Of a stretch of 64,000 nucleotides of DNA, positions 8,607-16,914 are shown piece by piece; position 1 is the stretch's first letter; each line of letters opens with the position of its first letter. The notes under the pieces were generated by a model. It made no database searches. It saw nothing but the letters and a program-made list of their open reading frames with translations, and was not told where the DNA came from. The position numbers were made by a program, and so were the translations under genes. The stretch is from Bacillus sp. OxB-1 (GTDB taxonomy: Bacteria; Bacillota; Bacilli; Bacillales_A; Planococcaceae), in the NCBI RefSeq assembly GCF_000829195.1, contig NZ_AP013294.1, positions 806,001-870,000 of the forward strand. Direction: 5' to 3'.

Positions 8607-9974
8607 TTACTTAACGACTTCCAAAAGGGATCGTGCTTTATTCACCGTTTCCTTGTACTCCAATGCCGGAATGGAAGCTTCCACGATGCCTGCGCCTGCC
8701 TGGACGTATGCTTTTCCGTCCTTGATGACCATCGTGCGAATCGTCAAGGCGAAGTCGATATTGCCGTTGAGGCCGATGTAACCGATCGCCCCGCCGTAGA
8801 TGCCGCGGCCCGCACTTTCCAATTCCTCAATCAATTCCATCGCCCGCTGCTTCGGCGAACCCGAAACCGTTCCCGCCGGCAAAGTCGCTTTCAACGCATC
8901 CAACGCATGCAGCCCCGGCGCCAAGTCCCCTTCCACTTCAGACACAAGATGCATGACATGTTCATAGCGGACGGTTTTCATATAACTCGCAATCTCGATG
9001 CTTGCCGTATCACAGATAGCCGCCATCTCCCGCTTGCTCAGTTCCACCAACATATCATGCTCGGACAGCTCTTTCGGATCATTGCGCAGCTCCTCCTCGA
9101 GCGCCCGGTCTTCCGCATCATCCCGGCCCCGCCTGCGCGTACCGGCAATCGGATTCGTCATCACGGTTCCATCCGATACGCTGACGAGGCTTTCGGGAGA
9201 CGTACCAATTACGGTATGATCGTCGAATTCCATATAGTACATATAAGGAGACGGGTTGCGCCTTCTTAATTTCCGATAAATCGAGAAAGGATCCCCCTCG
9301 AAATCGGCTTCCATTCGTCTCGATAGGACAATCTGCTCGATTTCCCCTTGTTCGATATGAACGATCGATTGACGGACCAGTTCCTCGTACTCCTCTTGCG
9401 ATGTATCGCTTCGATATTCTGAAAGAGAAAACTCCGTCTCTTCCTCCACCGCGCCCGTCATGATCTGTTCAGCGAGTGCCTCCAGGTCAGGTGCTCCATG
9501 TTCGGGATTGATCTGCGTGTGCAAAAGGGTCACTTCATTCAATACATGGTCGAAAATGACGATCGAATCATAAATATTGAAGTTGACGTCCGGCGTTCCG
9601 AGCCCTTCTTTGGACTGCTTCTGTGTGGCGTCATAGCTGACGTAGCCGACCGCACCGCCAGTGAACGGGAACTCCAGATCATTGGTCACCCGAGGCATGA
9701 GCCGTTTTAACAGGGTGTATAAATCTCCTTCGTGAACATATTGTTTATCGGATCCATAGATAATTTCCTCGATTTGTCCATTGCCGCCGCGATAACATTT
9801 CAACGGTTCCACGCCGATGAAAGAATACCGTCCGGGCCCGTCATGGAGGGAGGAACTCTCCAACAAAAATTTCCGCTTGCCTTGCAATCTCCGGAAAATC
9901 AGGATCGGCGTCAGGGAATCCCCCTCCAGCTTTTTCATCGTCATCCGCAAACTCGTCTTCTCTACACTCATCAT
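8607..9974 (-). CDS. trpE: Anthranilate synthase component I
   Basis: TrpE (455 aa) converts chorismate and ammonia or glutamine-derived ammonia to anthranilate. The tryptophan-feedback motif LLES is at 37-40, so the enzyme is expected to be inhibited by tryptophan. The chorismate-binding domain has IAGTRRRGR, PAGTVSGSPK and the C-terminal GAGIVEASIPALEYKETVNK segment. PabB and salicylate/isochorismate synthases share the domain, but position at the head of a trp operon and the LLES motif support TrpE. It begins ATGATG after AGAGGAGAGAGA. It is 33 bp downstream of the T-box terminator. Confidence 0.95.
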   Translation of the reverse strand: MMSVEKTSLRMTMKKLEGDSLTPILIFRRLQGKRKFLLESSSLHDGPGRYSFIGVEPLKCYRGGNGQIEEIIYGSDKQYVHEGDLYTLLKRLMPRVTNDLEFPFTGGAVGYVSYDATQKQSKEGLGTPDVNFNIYDSIVIFDHVLNEVTLLHTQINPEHGAPDLEALAEQIMTGAVEEETEFSLSEYRSDTSQEEYEELVRQSIVHIEQGEIEQIVLSRRMEADFEGDPFSIYRKLRRRNPSPYMYYMEFDDHTVIGTSPESLVSVSDGTVMTNPIAGTRRRGRDDAEDRALEEELRNDPKELSEHDMLVELSKREMAAICDTASIEIASYMKTVRYEHVMHLVSEVEGDLAPGLHALDALKATLPAGTVSGSPKQRAMELIEELESAGRGIYGGAIGYIGLNGNIDFALTIRTMVIKDGKAYVQAGAGIVEASIPALEYKETVNKARSLLEVVK

Positions 9975-10006
9975 TCTCTCTCCTCTGCTCGTTGACTAGT
10001 TGGAAA

Positions 10007-10377
10007 TAAAAAAGTCCCCTGCCAATGGACAGACTCATCCATTAGCAGAGGACGGATTTCACCGCGTTGCCACCTCATATTGGAGCTCCTTCGCTCCCTC
10101 TCGAATGCACTACTGAAAAAGCGTGCATGCATCCCGTAACGCGGGATCCACGTCCACCTCCAACAGACCGAAAACGGCCGTCATCGGTGACTCTCCTAAG
10201 CCCATTCACACCCGCTGCGTATCAGTTCCCACCATCCACTGACTCTCTACAATCGCACACCGGTGCTACTCTTCTTATTCATCAATTTCTCAGCTATGCT
10301 CTTCTCTACTAGACTCATCTGTCCTATGGGCGGCACCGCTCCCGGCACCTTCTACCCGTTGACCGAACAAAAAAGTT
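10007..10377 (-). promoter_or_regulatory. Tryptophan-specific T-box riboswitch of the trp operon
   Basis: The minus-strand leader has the T-box landmarks in order. The Stem I sequences AGAAGAGTAG and GTAGAGAGTCAGTGGATGGTG are followed by the specifier loop GTGAATGGG, whose codon TGG (10204-10202) is tryptophan. The T-box AGGTGGCAACGCGG follows at about 10074-10061; its UGGC bulge (10072-10069) is complementary to the 3' GCCA expected of tRNA-Trp. The intrinsic terminator at 10053-10007 has an 18-bp stem and six T. Uncharged tRNA-Trp should stabilise the antiterminator and let trpEDCFBA be transcribed. Confidence 0.95.
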
Positions 10378-10383
10378 GTGTCT

Positions 10384-10412
10384 ATCTTATTATGAACTGC
10401 TATAATTGTCAA
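10384..10412 (-). promoter_or_regulatory. Sigma-A promoter of the trp operon
   Basis: On the minus strand TTGACA (10412-10407), a 17-bp spacer and TAAGAT (10389-10384) lie directly before the T-box leader. Confidence 0.85.
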
Positions 10413-10460
10413 GCTTTTCTGTTATTCTATGAACAGAATTGGTATACAAACGAAGAAGTA

Positions 10461-12275
10461 CTAACGAGACTTTGACGACTTCAAATAACAAGCCAAATGA
10501 ACCTTCAGGATGTCATCGCTATTATCCAAATCAATCTGTAACAAATCCTCAATTTTTTTAATGCGTTGGTAAAGAGTGTTGGGATGAATGTGAAGCTTTT
10601 TGGCCGCTTCTCTTGCAGAACGGTTTGTTTTCATATACACAAGAATCGTTCTTTCCAACTCGCTATTCGCTTCATGAGATAATGGGAAAAAAACTTCATT
10701 GATAAATTGCTCGATTATATGCGGTTGTTGATGCAAAAACAAACGGTTCAAGCCTATGTTTTCATATTGCATTAACTCAAATCGATTGTGTCCGGACAAG
10801 TAGTTTATCGTATCTTCGGCTTCGTCGTAACATTTTCCAACGTTCTCTAATCCTTTATAAACGGCACTGATTCCTCCAAGGAATGGGGGGTTTTCGCCCT
10901 TCACCCATTGTTCTTGTATAGTCGCCAACGTTTCCTGCACTGTATCCAGTGCATCAGGTTCTGGTAATGGAGAAAGGATAAATACCCGATTTTGGACCCC
11001 AAAGATCATTTTTCCTTGTGGGCGCAATTCTTTTTGTATTTTCAGGACCAGTTGATGTATTTCAATTTCAAGTTGCTGTAAATCATTGTAGCTGGGGATT
11101 TCAATGATGGCCATATACCAATAGGAATTGATATCAACCCCCATCCGGCTTCCAAAGCTTTTTAAATGTTCTTCGGTTCTATGTGAAAGCAATTCCCGAA
11201 ACTGTTCATATGTTTTTTTATAAAAGTATTCTGTCACGGTCTGCTTTTTTATTAATTCCATGGCAATGATCGAGCTTCCCTGTTCCAGTGTCATGCGATC
11301 CGATTCAGAAATGACACCATTTGTCGGGATAATGAAACATCCAAGGAAAACACTACCATTGTGAATGGGAAGCAGATAATACGTTTCAAGTGAGGACACG
11401 CCCTTCTCCACATATTGAGGTTCCCAGTTGGCCGCGAACATTTTTTTTAATTCTTCCGTCGTAAAATCGGATGCTTGGCTCGGGTAAGAAAAATAAAACA
11501 GATTATCAATGACATTGTAAAAAAAGACAGGCTTAGATATCATCTGATTGAATTCACGGATGATCGTTTCAAGGCCTTTATTTTCAAGCGAGATATTGGT
11601 AAGTGCTTCATGGACCTCATACCTTTTTTGAAGCTGGAAGTTCCGTTCTTCCAGCTGCTTGCTCAAGTGAGTGACTTCTTTAATCCTGTCATTCGCCTCG
11701 GCGTAATACTGGGCATTTTGAATGGCAATGGCTGCTTGCTCGGCAAATCCTTGCAGTAACAGGAGGTCATGTTCATCGAACGGTTGTTTTCCACGCCATT
11801 GATGGACAGTCATCACACCGATTCTTTTCTCCGCTATCGAAATAGGAACGGCAATGAAGGAACTGGGGAAGCCAGGATGTGATGATGTAGTTAGAGATAC
11901 ATAGTTTGTTTCCGATATATTGTTGCGTCGCATTCCCCTTTCAACTTCTTCTTCAGATTTAAAAAGTCTCCCGATTCCATCTTGAAATACGGTCCCCGTA
12001 ATCGATTCTCCCACTTTTACTTGGAAATCGTAAATTCGATGATCGAACCCCACTGGTGCTTTCGGAATCAATCGATCTTTCGTATTGTCGTATAGGAGTA
12101 AATATCCTCCCTGTGCAAGCGGAATAATTTTCAAAGCGTTTTTCATGATTTTTTCCAAAACATCATTCAAGTCCAGACTCGACGTAATGGATCGGATACT
12201 ATCCACTAAAATAGTCAGTTCAGAATCTTTTAGTTTCCCTCTTGGAAAGATTAGATGTTCATTGCTATCGTCCAC
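10461..12275 (-). CDS. GAF-domain PucR/CdaR-type transcriptional regulator
   Basis: The protein (604 aa) has a GAF-type sensor domain (about residues 20-190: VLEKIM, GYLLLYD, FIAVPISI, GVMTVHQW, AAIAIQNA), a helical linker, a weakly conserved middle, and a C-terminal PucR-type helix-turn-helix (NRSAREAAKKLHIHPNTLYQRI) near 560-585. Such proteins usually activate a neighbouring catabolic or uptake operon in response to a small molecule. The frame opens at a GTG at 12314, but GGGGGA lies 7 nt before the GTG at 12275, which I prefer. It is divergent from the DUF5058/membrane/M20 module and is its likely regulator. A similar regulator lies at 29940-32126. Confidence 0.85.
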   Translation of the reverse strand: MDDSNEHLIFPRGKLKDSELTILVDSIRSITSSLDLNDVLEKIMKNALKIIPLAQGGYLLLYDNTKDRLIPKAPVGFDHRIYDFQVKVGESITGTVFQDGIGRLFKSEEEVERGMRRNNISETNYVSLTTSSHPGFPSSFIAVPISIAEKRIGVMTVHQWRGKQPFDEHDLLLLQGFAEQAAIAIQNAQYYAEANDRIKEVTHLSKQLEERNFQLQKRYEVHEALTNISLENKGLETIIREFNQMISKPVFFYNVIDNLFYFSYPSQASDFTTEELKKMFAANWEPQYVEKGVSSLETYYLLPIHNGSVFLGCFIIPTNGVISESDRMTLEQGSSIIAMELIKKQTVTEYFYKKTYEQFRELLSHRTEEHLKSFGSRMGVDINSYWYMAIIEIPSYNDLQQLEIEIHQLVLKIQKELRPQGKMIFGVQNRVFILSPLPEPDALDTVQETLATIQEQWVKGENPPFLGGISAVYKGLENVGKCYDEAEDTINYLSGHNRFELMQYENIGLNRLFLHQQPHIIEQFINEVFFPLSHEANSELERTILVYMKTNRSAREAAKKLHIHPNTLYQRIKKIEDLLQIDLDNSDDILKVHLACYLKSSKSR

Positions 12276-12333
12276 TTTTGTGTCCCCCTGTCTAAAAAGA
12301 CCGTGTAACTCCACATATATGCTACTTAAACTA

Positions 12334-12376
12334 TGTGCAGACGCACATTGTCCTCTTAATATGACCAGTGTATACT
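12334..12376 (+). promoter_or_regulatory. Promoter and candidate activator site of the DUF5058 operon
   Basis: TTGTCC (12348-12353), a 17-bp spacer and TATACT (12371-12376) form a promoter with a non-consensus -35. Abutting it upstream is the inverted repeat TGTGC-AGAC-GCACA (12334-12347), centred near -42. This is where an activator contacting RNA polymerase would bind. Binding by the divergent PucR-type regulator is inferred. Confidence 0.55.
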
Positions 12377-12462
12377 AACGACAATAAAATGAATAGTCCA
12401 AACATTTAGGAAGAGGGTTGCCCCATGTCTGCTGGATTTAAAAAAGAAAAGGAGGAAACGTT

Positions 12463-13170
12463 ATGGCCGAGGTAATGAAAGTAGCAAACAGCTTTCCATT
12501 ATGGATCATCGCAGCACTTGTCATCGGACTTGTATTTTTCCAAGCATTCAAGTTTATCAGTCTCACCTCGAAAGCTAGTGATTCAGTCGGAATGTCGAAA
12601 GAGGAGGTAAAATCGGCAATAAGAGCAGGCGCAATCAGTTCTATAGGCCCTTCGTTCGCCATTGTCATTATCGCCATTTCCCTGCTGTCCTTAATAGGGA
12701 ATCCGGTAACATTAATCCGGATCGGCATTATCGGCTCTGCTCCGATTGAAATGGTAGGTGCGAGCCTGGGTGCCCAAGCAGCCGGGGCCGAACTCGGATC
12801 ACCTGACTTCACTGCACAAGCCTTTACGAATGCCGTTTGGGTCATGTGTCTAGGGGGAATGGGGTGGCTTTTATTCACCGCGCTTTTTACAAAATCACTC
12901 GGAAAAATTCAAGCGAAAGCGACAAGCACCCCTAAAAATGTAAGCCTTTTCAAAGTGGTCTCGACCGCCGCGATGATTGGAGCCTTCGCTTATCTAGGCA
13001 GCGGTCAAATGGTAAAAGGGATTAATGAATCAGTCGTATTAGTAGTTGCTTTTCTAGTCATGCCAATCCTTCTGACAGTCGCAAAAAAGTACAATATTAA
13101 ATGGTTAATCGAATGGTCGCTTGGAATCGTCATTATTGTCGGTTTAACGGTTGGATACCTTTTAAGCTAA
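12463..13170 (+). CDS. DUF5058 family membrane protein
   Basis: The product is 235 aa with about six hydrophobic segments (for example residues 10-32, 58-82, 125-145, 163-180, 188-205, 212-233). It matches the DUF5058 family as I know it: small integral membrane proteins of Firmicutes encoded next to another membrane protein and an M20 peptidase. A start at ATG 12463 follows AAGGAGGAAACGTT. A 16-codon open frame (12425-12475, MSAGFKKEKEETLWPR) overlaps the start and might couple translation. With the next gene it may form a two-component carrier feeding the amidohydrolase; this is inferred from gene order only. Confidence 0.8.
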   Translation: MAEVMKVANSFPLWIIAALVIGLVFFQAFKFISLTSKASDSVGMSKEEVKSAIRAGAISSIGPSFAIVIIAISLLSLIGNPVTLIRIGIIGSAPIEMVGASLGAQAAGAELGSPDFTAQAFTNAVWVMCLGGMGWLLFTALFTKSLGKIQAKATSTPKNVSLFKVVSTAAMIGAFAYLGSGQMVKGINESVVLVVAFLVMPILLTVAKKYNIKWLIEWSLGIVIIVGLTVGYLLS

Positions 13171-13190
13171 GGAAGAGAGGAGAAACGATT

Positions 13191-13910
13191 ATGACAGTTA
13201 GTAAAGAAGCGAAAAGCATGGTTTCGGCAGGAAGCGCAAGCAAGACAGAAACACTCGATTTTGAAACATTCCATGCCAAATCACATTTTTGGGGCCGCTT
13301 GACAATTTGGGGGGTCATTCTATTAACATTAGCTTTGCCAGCTTACCTCTCTTTCGTACTTGGCTTTCACCCGGGTTGGTCAGCAATTCTTTCCGGTTTC
13401 CTGGCGTATGGGGCTGTTGTGGCGGCAGTTTGGGTTATCGAGCCAATCAGTTACTATCCAATACTAGGCGTGTCCGGAACATATCTCGCTTTTTTGAACG
13501 GTAATATCGGGAATATGTGTCTTCCAAGCGCTTCGGTTGCACAAGCTGCAATTGGTGCGGAACCTGGGACAAATAAAGGTGAATTGACGGCGACGCTTGC
13601 CATCGCTGCGGCGGCCATCGTCAATACGACGGTTCTCATATTCGTTGTCCTCGGCGGTTCATTTCTTATAACGCTGATGCCGGCATCATTGGTTGACGCG
13701 TTCCGGTTTGTTTTACCTGCTATTTACGGCGGGGTTATCGCACAATTTGCGATTCAAAAGCCAATTTGGGGAGTTGTCGGAGTCGCCTTTGGTCTATTTG
13801 TCAATCTCGGCCCGGTGCCTCGTCCTCTTCAAACTTTCTTATGCATTTTTGGAACCGTGATCGTTTGTATGTTATTGGAGAAAATAAAAACAAAGAAGGT
13901 AGTGGAATAA
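13191..13910 (+). CDS. Small integral membrane protein, DUF5058-module partner
   Basis: The 239-aa protein has a cytoplasmic N-tail of about 40 residues and about six membrane segments (around 42-62, 68-90, 95-112, 140-168, 178-196, 203-228). The glycine/proline-rich ISYYPILGVSGTYLAFLNGN segment is typical of re-entrant or conserved carrier loops. I do not recognise a named transporter family. The start is ATG 13191 after GAGAGGAGAAACGATT; the open frame upstream overlaps the DUF5058 gene and is not used. The stop directly abuts the TTG of the M20 gene. It probably works with the DUF5058 protein as a transporter. Confidence 0.75.
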   Translation: MTVSKEAKSMVSAGSASKTETLDFETFHAKSHFWGRLTIWGVILLTLALPAYLSFVLGFHPGWSAILSGFLAYGAVVAAVWVIEPISYYPILGVSGTYLAFLNGNIGNMCLPSASVAQAAIGAEPGTNKGELTATLAIAAAAIVNTTVLIFVVLGGSFLITLMPASLVDAFRFVLPAIYGGVIAQFAIQKPIWGVVGVAFGLFVNLGPVPRPLQTFLCIFGTVIVCMLLEKIKTKKVVE

Positions 13911-15134
13911 TTGATTTCAACAAATACATCTATAGAAAAAACCGAGTTTAAACAAAAATTATTGGCCATGTTGGAGAGCCGTAAAGAGGAAATGATCCAA
14001 ATTCGTAGGTATTTGCATGAAAATCCAGAATTGTCATTTCAAGAAGAAAAGACCGCACGCTTCATCGAAAATTTTTATGAAGGAAAAGGCGTTGACGTAC
14101 AAACGAACGTCGGGAACGGTTATGGAATTATCGTAACCATTAAAGGAGGAAAGCCCGGTAAAACGATAGGGCTGCGTGCGGATTTTGATGCACTTCCGAT
14201 CGAGGAGGAGACGGAAGTTCCTTTTAAATCGAAAAATCCAGGTGTTATGCACGCATGCGGCCATGATGGGCATACGGCTTATATGCTTATTCTGGCTGAC
14301 TGCCTCATCCAATTGAAAGAGTCGATTAGCGGAACGATCAAAATCATTCACCAACATGCAGAAGAAACACCTCCAGGTGGCGCGAAAAGCATTGTGGAAT
14401 CTGGAGTCCTCGATGATTTGGACGCTGTCTTCGGCACGCATCTAATGCCGAATTTACCGACAGGGGTAATTGGCTACCGAAGCGGTTTCTCCATGGCGGG
14501 CAGGACCTACTTCAAGCTGGCCATCAAAGGCAAGGGAGGCCATGGATCATCCCCGCATCAAGCGAATGACCCGATTGTAGCAGGCGCTTATTTCGTCACC
14601 GCAATCCAAACTATTATTAGTCGTCGATTAAACCCATTTGAAATGGGAGTCGTTACAATCGGTTCATTCGACGGAAAAGGAGCATTTAACGTTATCAAGG
14701 ATAGTGTTGAACTGGAAGGGGATGTCCGATATATGACGGAAGACAGCCAGAAGATCATTGCCGAGGAAATCCACCGAATTACAAATGGAATTGAATTGGA
14801 ATTCGACGTCCACTGCGAGCTCACGTATGTTCCGGATTATCCACCCTTATACAATGATCCGACGGTGACAGCGAAAGTCGTCTCCATTCTAGAACAGGCA
14901 AATGATCCGGTCATTCACGAGATTACGGAGATTCCGATCAATTCCGGCTCTGAAGACTTTTCCTATTACACTCAAAAAATACCGGGAACTTTCTATATTA
15001 TCGGCTGCCAACCGAAAGGGGTTGTCAAACCGTATCTGAACCACCATCCTAAATTTGATATTGATGAAGAGGCACTACTTGTATCAGCAAAATCCGTAGC
15101 TCATGTTGTTTGTGATTACTACGACAATGAGTAA
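13911..15134 (+). CDS. M20-family amidohydrolase / metallopeptidase
   Basis: The product (407 aa) is an M20D-type zinc/manganese amidohydrolase like IAA-amino-acid hydrolases, hippurate hydrolases and N-acyl-amino-acid deacetylases. Metal and catalytic residues are visible: RADFDALPI, HACGHDGH (His114, Cys116, His118), HQHAEE with Glu151/Glu152, the dimerisation-domain GKGGHGSSPH, and GSEDFSYY near the C-terminus. It is cytoplasmic. It starts at TTG immediately after the preceding TAA, with AAGAAGGT about 9 nt upstream. As last gene of the membrane-protein module, it likely hydrolyses an imported N-acylated or peptide-like substrate. The substrate is unknown. Confidence 0.88.
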   Translation: MISTNTSIEKTEFKQKLLAMLESRKEEMIQIRRYLHENPELSFQEEKTARFIENFYEGKGVDVQTNVGNGYGIIVTIKGGKPGKTIGLRADFDALPIEEETEVPFKSKNPGVMHACGHDGHTAYMLILADCLIQLKESISGTIKIIHQHAEETPPGGAKSIVESGVLDDLDAVFGTHLMPNLPTGVIGYRSGFSMAGRTYFKLAIKGKGGHGSSPHQANDPIVAGAYFVTAIQTIISRRLNPFEMGVVTIGSFDGKGAFNVIKDSVELEGDVRYMTEDSQKIIAEEIHRITNGIELEFDVHCELTYVPDYPPLYNDPTVTAKVVSILEQANDPVIHEITEIPINSGSEDFSYYTQKIPGTFYIIGCQPKGVVKPYLNHHPKFDIDEEALLVSAKSVAHVVCDYYDNE

Positions 15135-15168
15135 TTTTAATTGAATTGAGGCTGTCTAGATAATTAGA

Positions 15169-15213
15169 AACAGGCTTTAGAAAAGTGGATCAATTTTCTG
15201 AAGCCTGTTCTTT
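15169..15213 (+). terminator. Terminator after the M20 amidohydrolase
   Basis: The stem AACAGGCTTTAGAAAA / TTTTCTGAAGCCTGTT (16 bp with one wobble, 9-nt loop) is followed by CTTT. The next stretch (15233-15288) can fold a second, longer hairpin with arms GGAAAATCGCC / GGTGATTTTCC. Confidence 0.75.
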
Positions 15214-15374
15214 GTAGGATACATCTCGGAAAATCGCCAAAAACGGCGAGACTCCGCGGGAAGTGAGCCCTTTCTGGTGATTTTCCGGGCTTTGGGACAA
15301 CTCCTTGCCTATTTTTGAAAAAATGAGCAACTGTCGGTACAATGAAGAAAACCTTCATAGATAGGATGACAGGC

Positions 15375-16079
15375 ATGCGAATCAATAAATTCCTGAGCGA
15401 AGCGGGCATCGTTTCCCGCCGGGGTGCAGACAAGTGGATCGAGGACGGCCGTGTAACTATTAACGGACAGCCGGCCGAACTCGGCAGCCGTGTGGAACCC
15501 AGTGATGAAGTTTACGTAGATGGGAAACCCGTCCAGACGGAAGAACAACTCGTATATATCGCGTTGAATAAACCCGTCGGCATCACAAGCACGACCGAGC
15601 GGCATATTCAAGGCAATGTCGTCGACTTCATCAACCATCCACTGCGGATTTTCCACATTGGCCGACTCGACAAAGATTCCGAGGGCCTTCTGCTGCTAAC
15701 GAACGACGGCGATATCGTCAATGAAATTCTGCGCGAGGAACATGGGCATGAGAAGGAATATATCGTCACCGTGGATCACGCCATCACTTCGGATTTCATT
15801 GGGAAAATGGAGTCAGGCGTCAAAATCCTCGGCACGACGACCAAACCTTGCAAAGTGAAAAAACTCGGCCCCCGCACGTTTAATATTACGCTGACGCAAG
15901 GACTCAACCGCCAAATCCGCCGCATGTGCGCCGCGCTCGGCTACCATGTGCAAAAACTGAAGCGAACCCGCATTCTTAATATCCATCTCGGCGACTTACC
16001 TGTTGGCCAATGGCGTGACTTGACGGACGCGGAATTGGAAACGATGTTCAAGATGTTGAATTATGCACCGAAACGATAG
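15375..16079 (+). CDS. 23S rRNA pseudouridine synthase, RluF-like
   Basis: This 234-aa enzyme has an N-terminal S4 RNA-binding domain ([35 protein letters not shown]) and a RsuA/RluB/E/F-type catalytic domain. The catalytic aspartate lies in [18 protein letters not shown], and the conserved [16 protein letters not shown] and LKRTRI follow. The order and spacing fit RluF, which modifies a uridine near 2604 of 23S rRNA. Other members act on 16S rRNA, so the site is not certain. ATGs at 15342 and 15366 are possible, but the family start MRINKF at 15375 follows AGGATG. It is monocistronic. Confidence 0.85.
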   Translation: MRINKFLSEAGIVSRRGADKWIEDGRVTINGQPAELGSRVEPSDEVYVDGKPVQTEEQLVYIALNKPVGITSTTERHIQGNVVDFINHPLRIFHIGRLDKDSEGLLLLTNDGDIVNEILREEHGHEKEYIVTVDHAITSDFIGKMESGVKILGTTTKPCKVKKLGPRTFNITLTQGLNRQIRRMCAALGYHVQKLKRTRILNIHLGDLPVGQWRDLTDAELETMFKMLNYAPKR

Positions 16080-16129
16080 CACATCATGTGACCTGCCCCG
16101 ATAGTGGGGTGGGTCATTCTTATTTATGG

Positions 16130-16604
16130 AACTGTGAGAGCTTAGCCTGAAACTGTCAGGGCTCTAGCTCAAACTATAAGGGCAACGGGAAACTCTCAGG
16201 GCTATTCCGCCAACTGTAAGGACAATCCTACGAACTGTCAGGGACCAGTCCCAAACTGTAAGGGCGCGAAAAAACTCTCAGGGCTATTTCGCCAGCTGTA
16301 AGGACAATTCGTTGAACTGTCAGGGCTCAGCGTCAAACTGTAAGGGCACGGGGGAACTCTCATGGCTATTCCGCTAACTGTAAGGGCAATATCACGAACT
16401 GTGAGGGCCCAGCTTCAAACTGTAAGGGCGCGGAGAAACTCTCAGGGCTATTCCACCAACTGTAAGGGCAATCCTACGAACTGTCAGACCCCGGTCCCAA
16501 ACTATAAGGGCGCGGGAAAACTCTCAGTGCTATTTCGCCAGCTGTTAGGGCAACCCCGCGAACTTTCAGAGCTCAGTCCCAAACTGGCTACGAAAAATTC
16601 TCAG
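16130..16604. repeat. Higher-order tandem repeat: 21+19+21+21 nt units, 82-nt period
   Basis: Twenty-three units beginning AACT (two AGCT) run at 16130, 16151, 16172, 16191, 16212, 16233, 16254, 16273, 16294, 16315, 16336, 16355, 16376, 16397, 16418, 16437, 16458, 16479, 16500, 16519, 16540, 16561 and 16582, then a degenerate end. Spacing is 21, 19, 21, 21 repeated without exception, an 82-nt super-unit in about 5.5 copies. Units alternate AACTGTCAGGGC (or CTCTCAGGGC) with AACTGTAAGGGC. There are no spacers, coding sense or strong hairpins. The open frame at 16362-16634 is a product of the repeat. Confidence 0.92.
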
Positions 16605-16682
16605 AAAACCGGGAAACCGGCAAGTCAATGCTGAAACTATATAGAACGAACAAATGATTTGTAATGGGTGGCTCCAGTTGCT

Positions 16683-16800
16683 TGTAGTGGATGGCGGCGA
16701 CTCCAGCGGGAACAGCACGAGCTGAAAGCCCCGCAGGAGCGCAGCGACGGGGAGATTGAAGCCGTGCCCGCGGAAAGCGTCCGCCTGGAACGGTAAGCAA
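16683..16800. repeat. Dispersed GC-rich REP-like element, copy 1
   Basis: The stretch from GGATGGCGGCGACTCC to GCGGAAAGCGTCCGCCTGG is GC-rich against AT-richer flanks and contains imperfect inverted arms (GCGGG..CAGCACG against CGTGCCCGC). A related copy in the opposite orientation is at 34860-34975, sharing GGCGACTCC, a central CCCCG(C/G)AGG, and CGCGGAAAGCGTCCGCCTG. Related elements are, from memory, common between genes in Bacillales. No coding content is seen. Confidence 0.75.
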
Positions 16801-16914
16801 CGGTTGGCTGGTAGTGTCCACTTCTTTAGTACGTTTTATATAGTTTCCTTCCTGCACATTTAGGGGAATAGGAGAGAGAGTCACCATTTTGAATAGTTGA
16901 GTGAGGTGGATGCA

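Noticed and set aside
8403..9269. A 288-codon open frame on the plus strand across trpD and trpE
   Set aside because: Antisense to clear trp genes; rich in Arg/His/Phe as expected of a shadow frame.
16130..16604. Possible CRISPR array
   Set aside because: Units of 19-21 nt are contiguous with no unique spacers, units vary, and no cas genes are in the window.
16362..16634. A 90-codon open frame inside the repeat array
   Set aside because: Its sequence is only the translated 21-nt repeat (TVRA, NCKG) without a ribosome-binding site.
16640..16914. Mg2+-sensing M-box riboswitch upstream of mgtE
   Set aside because: No conserved M-box sequence is recognisable; most of the gap is a dispersed repeat element.
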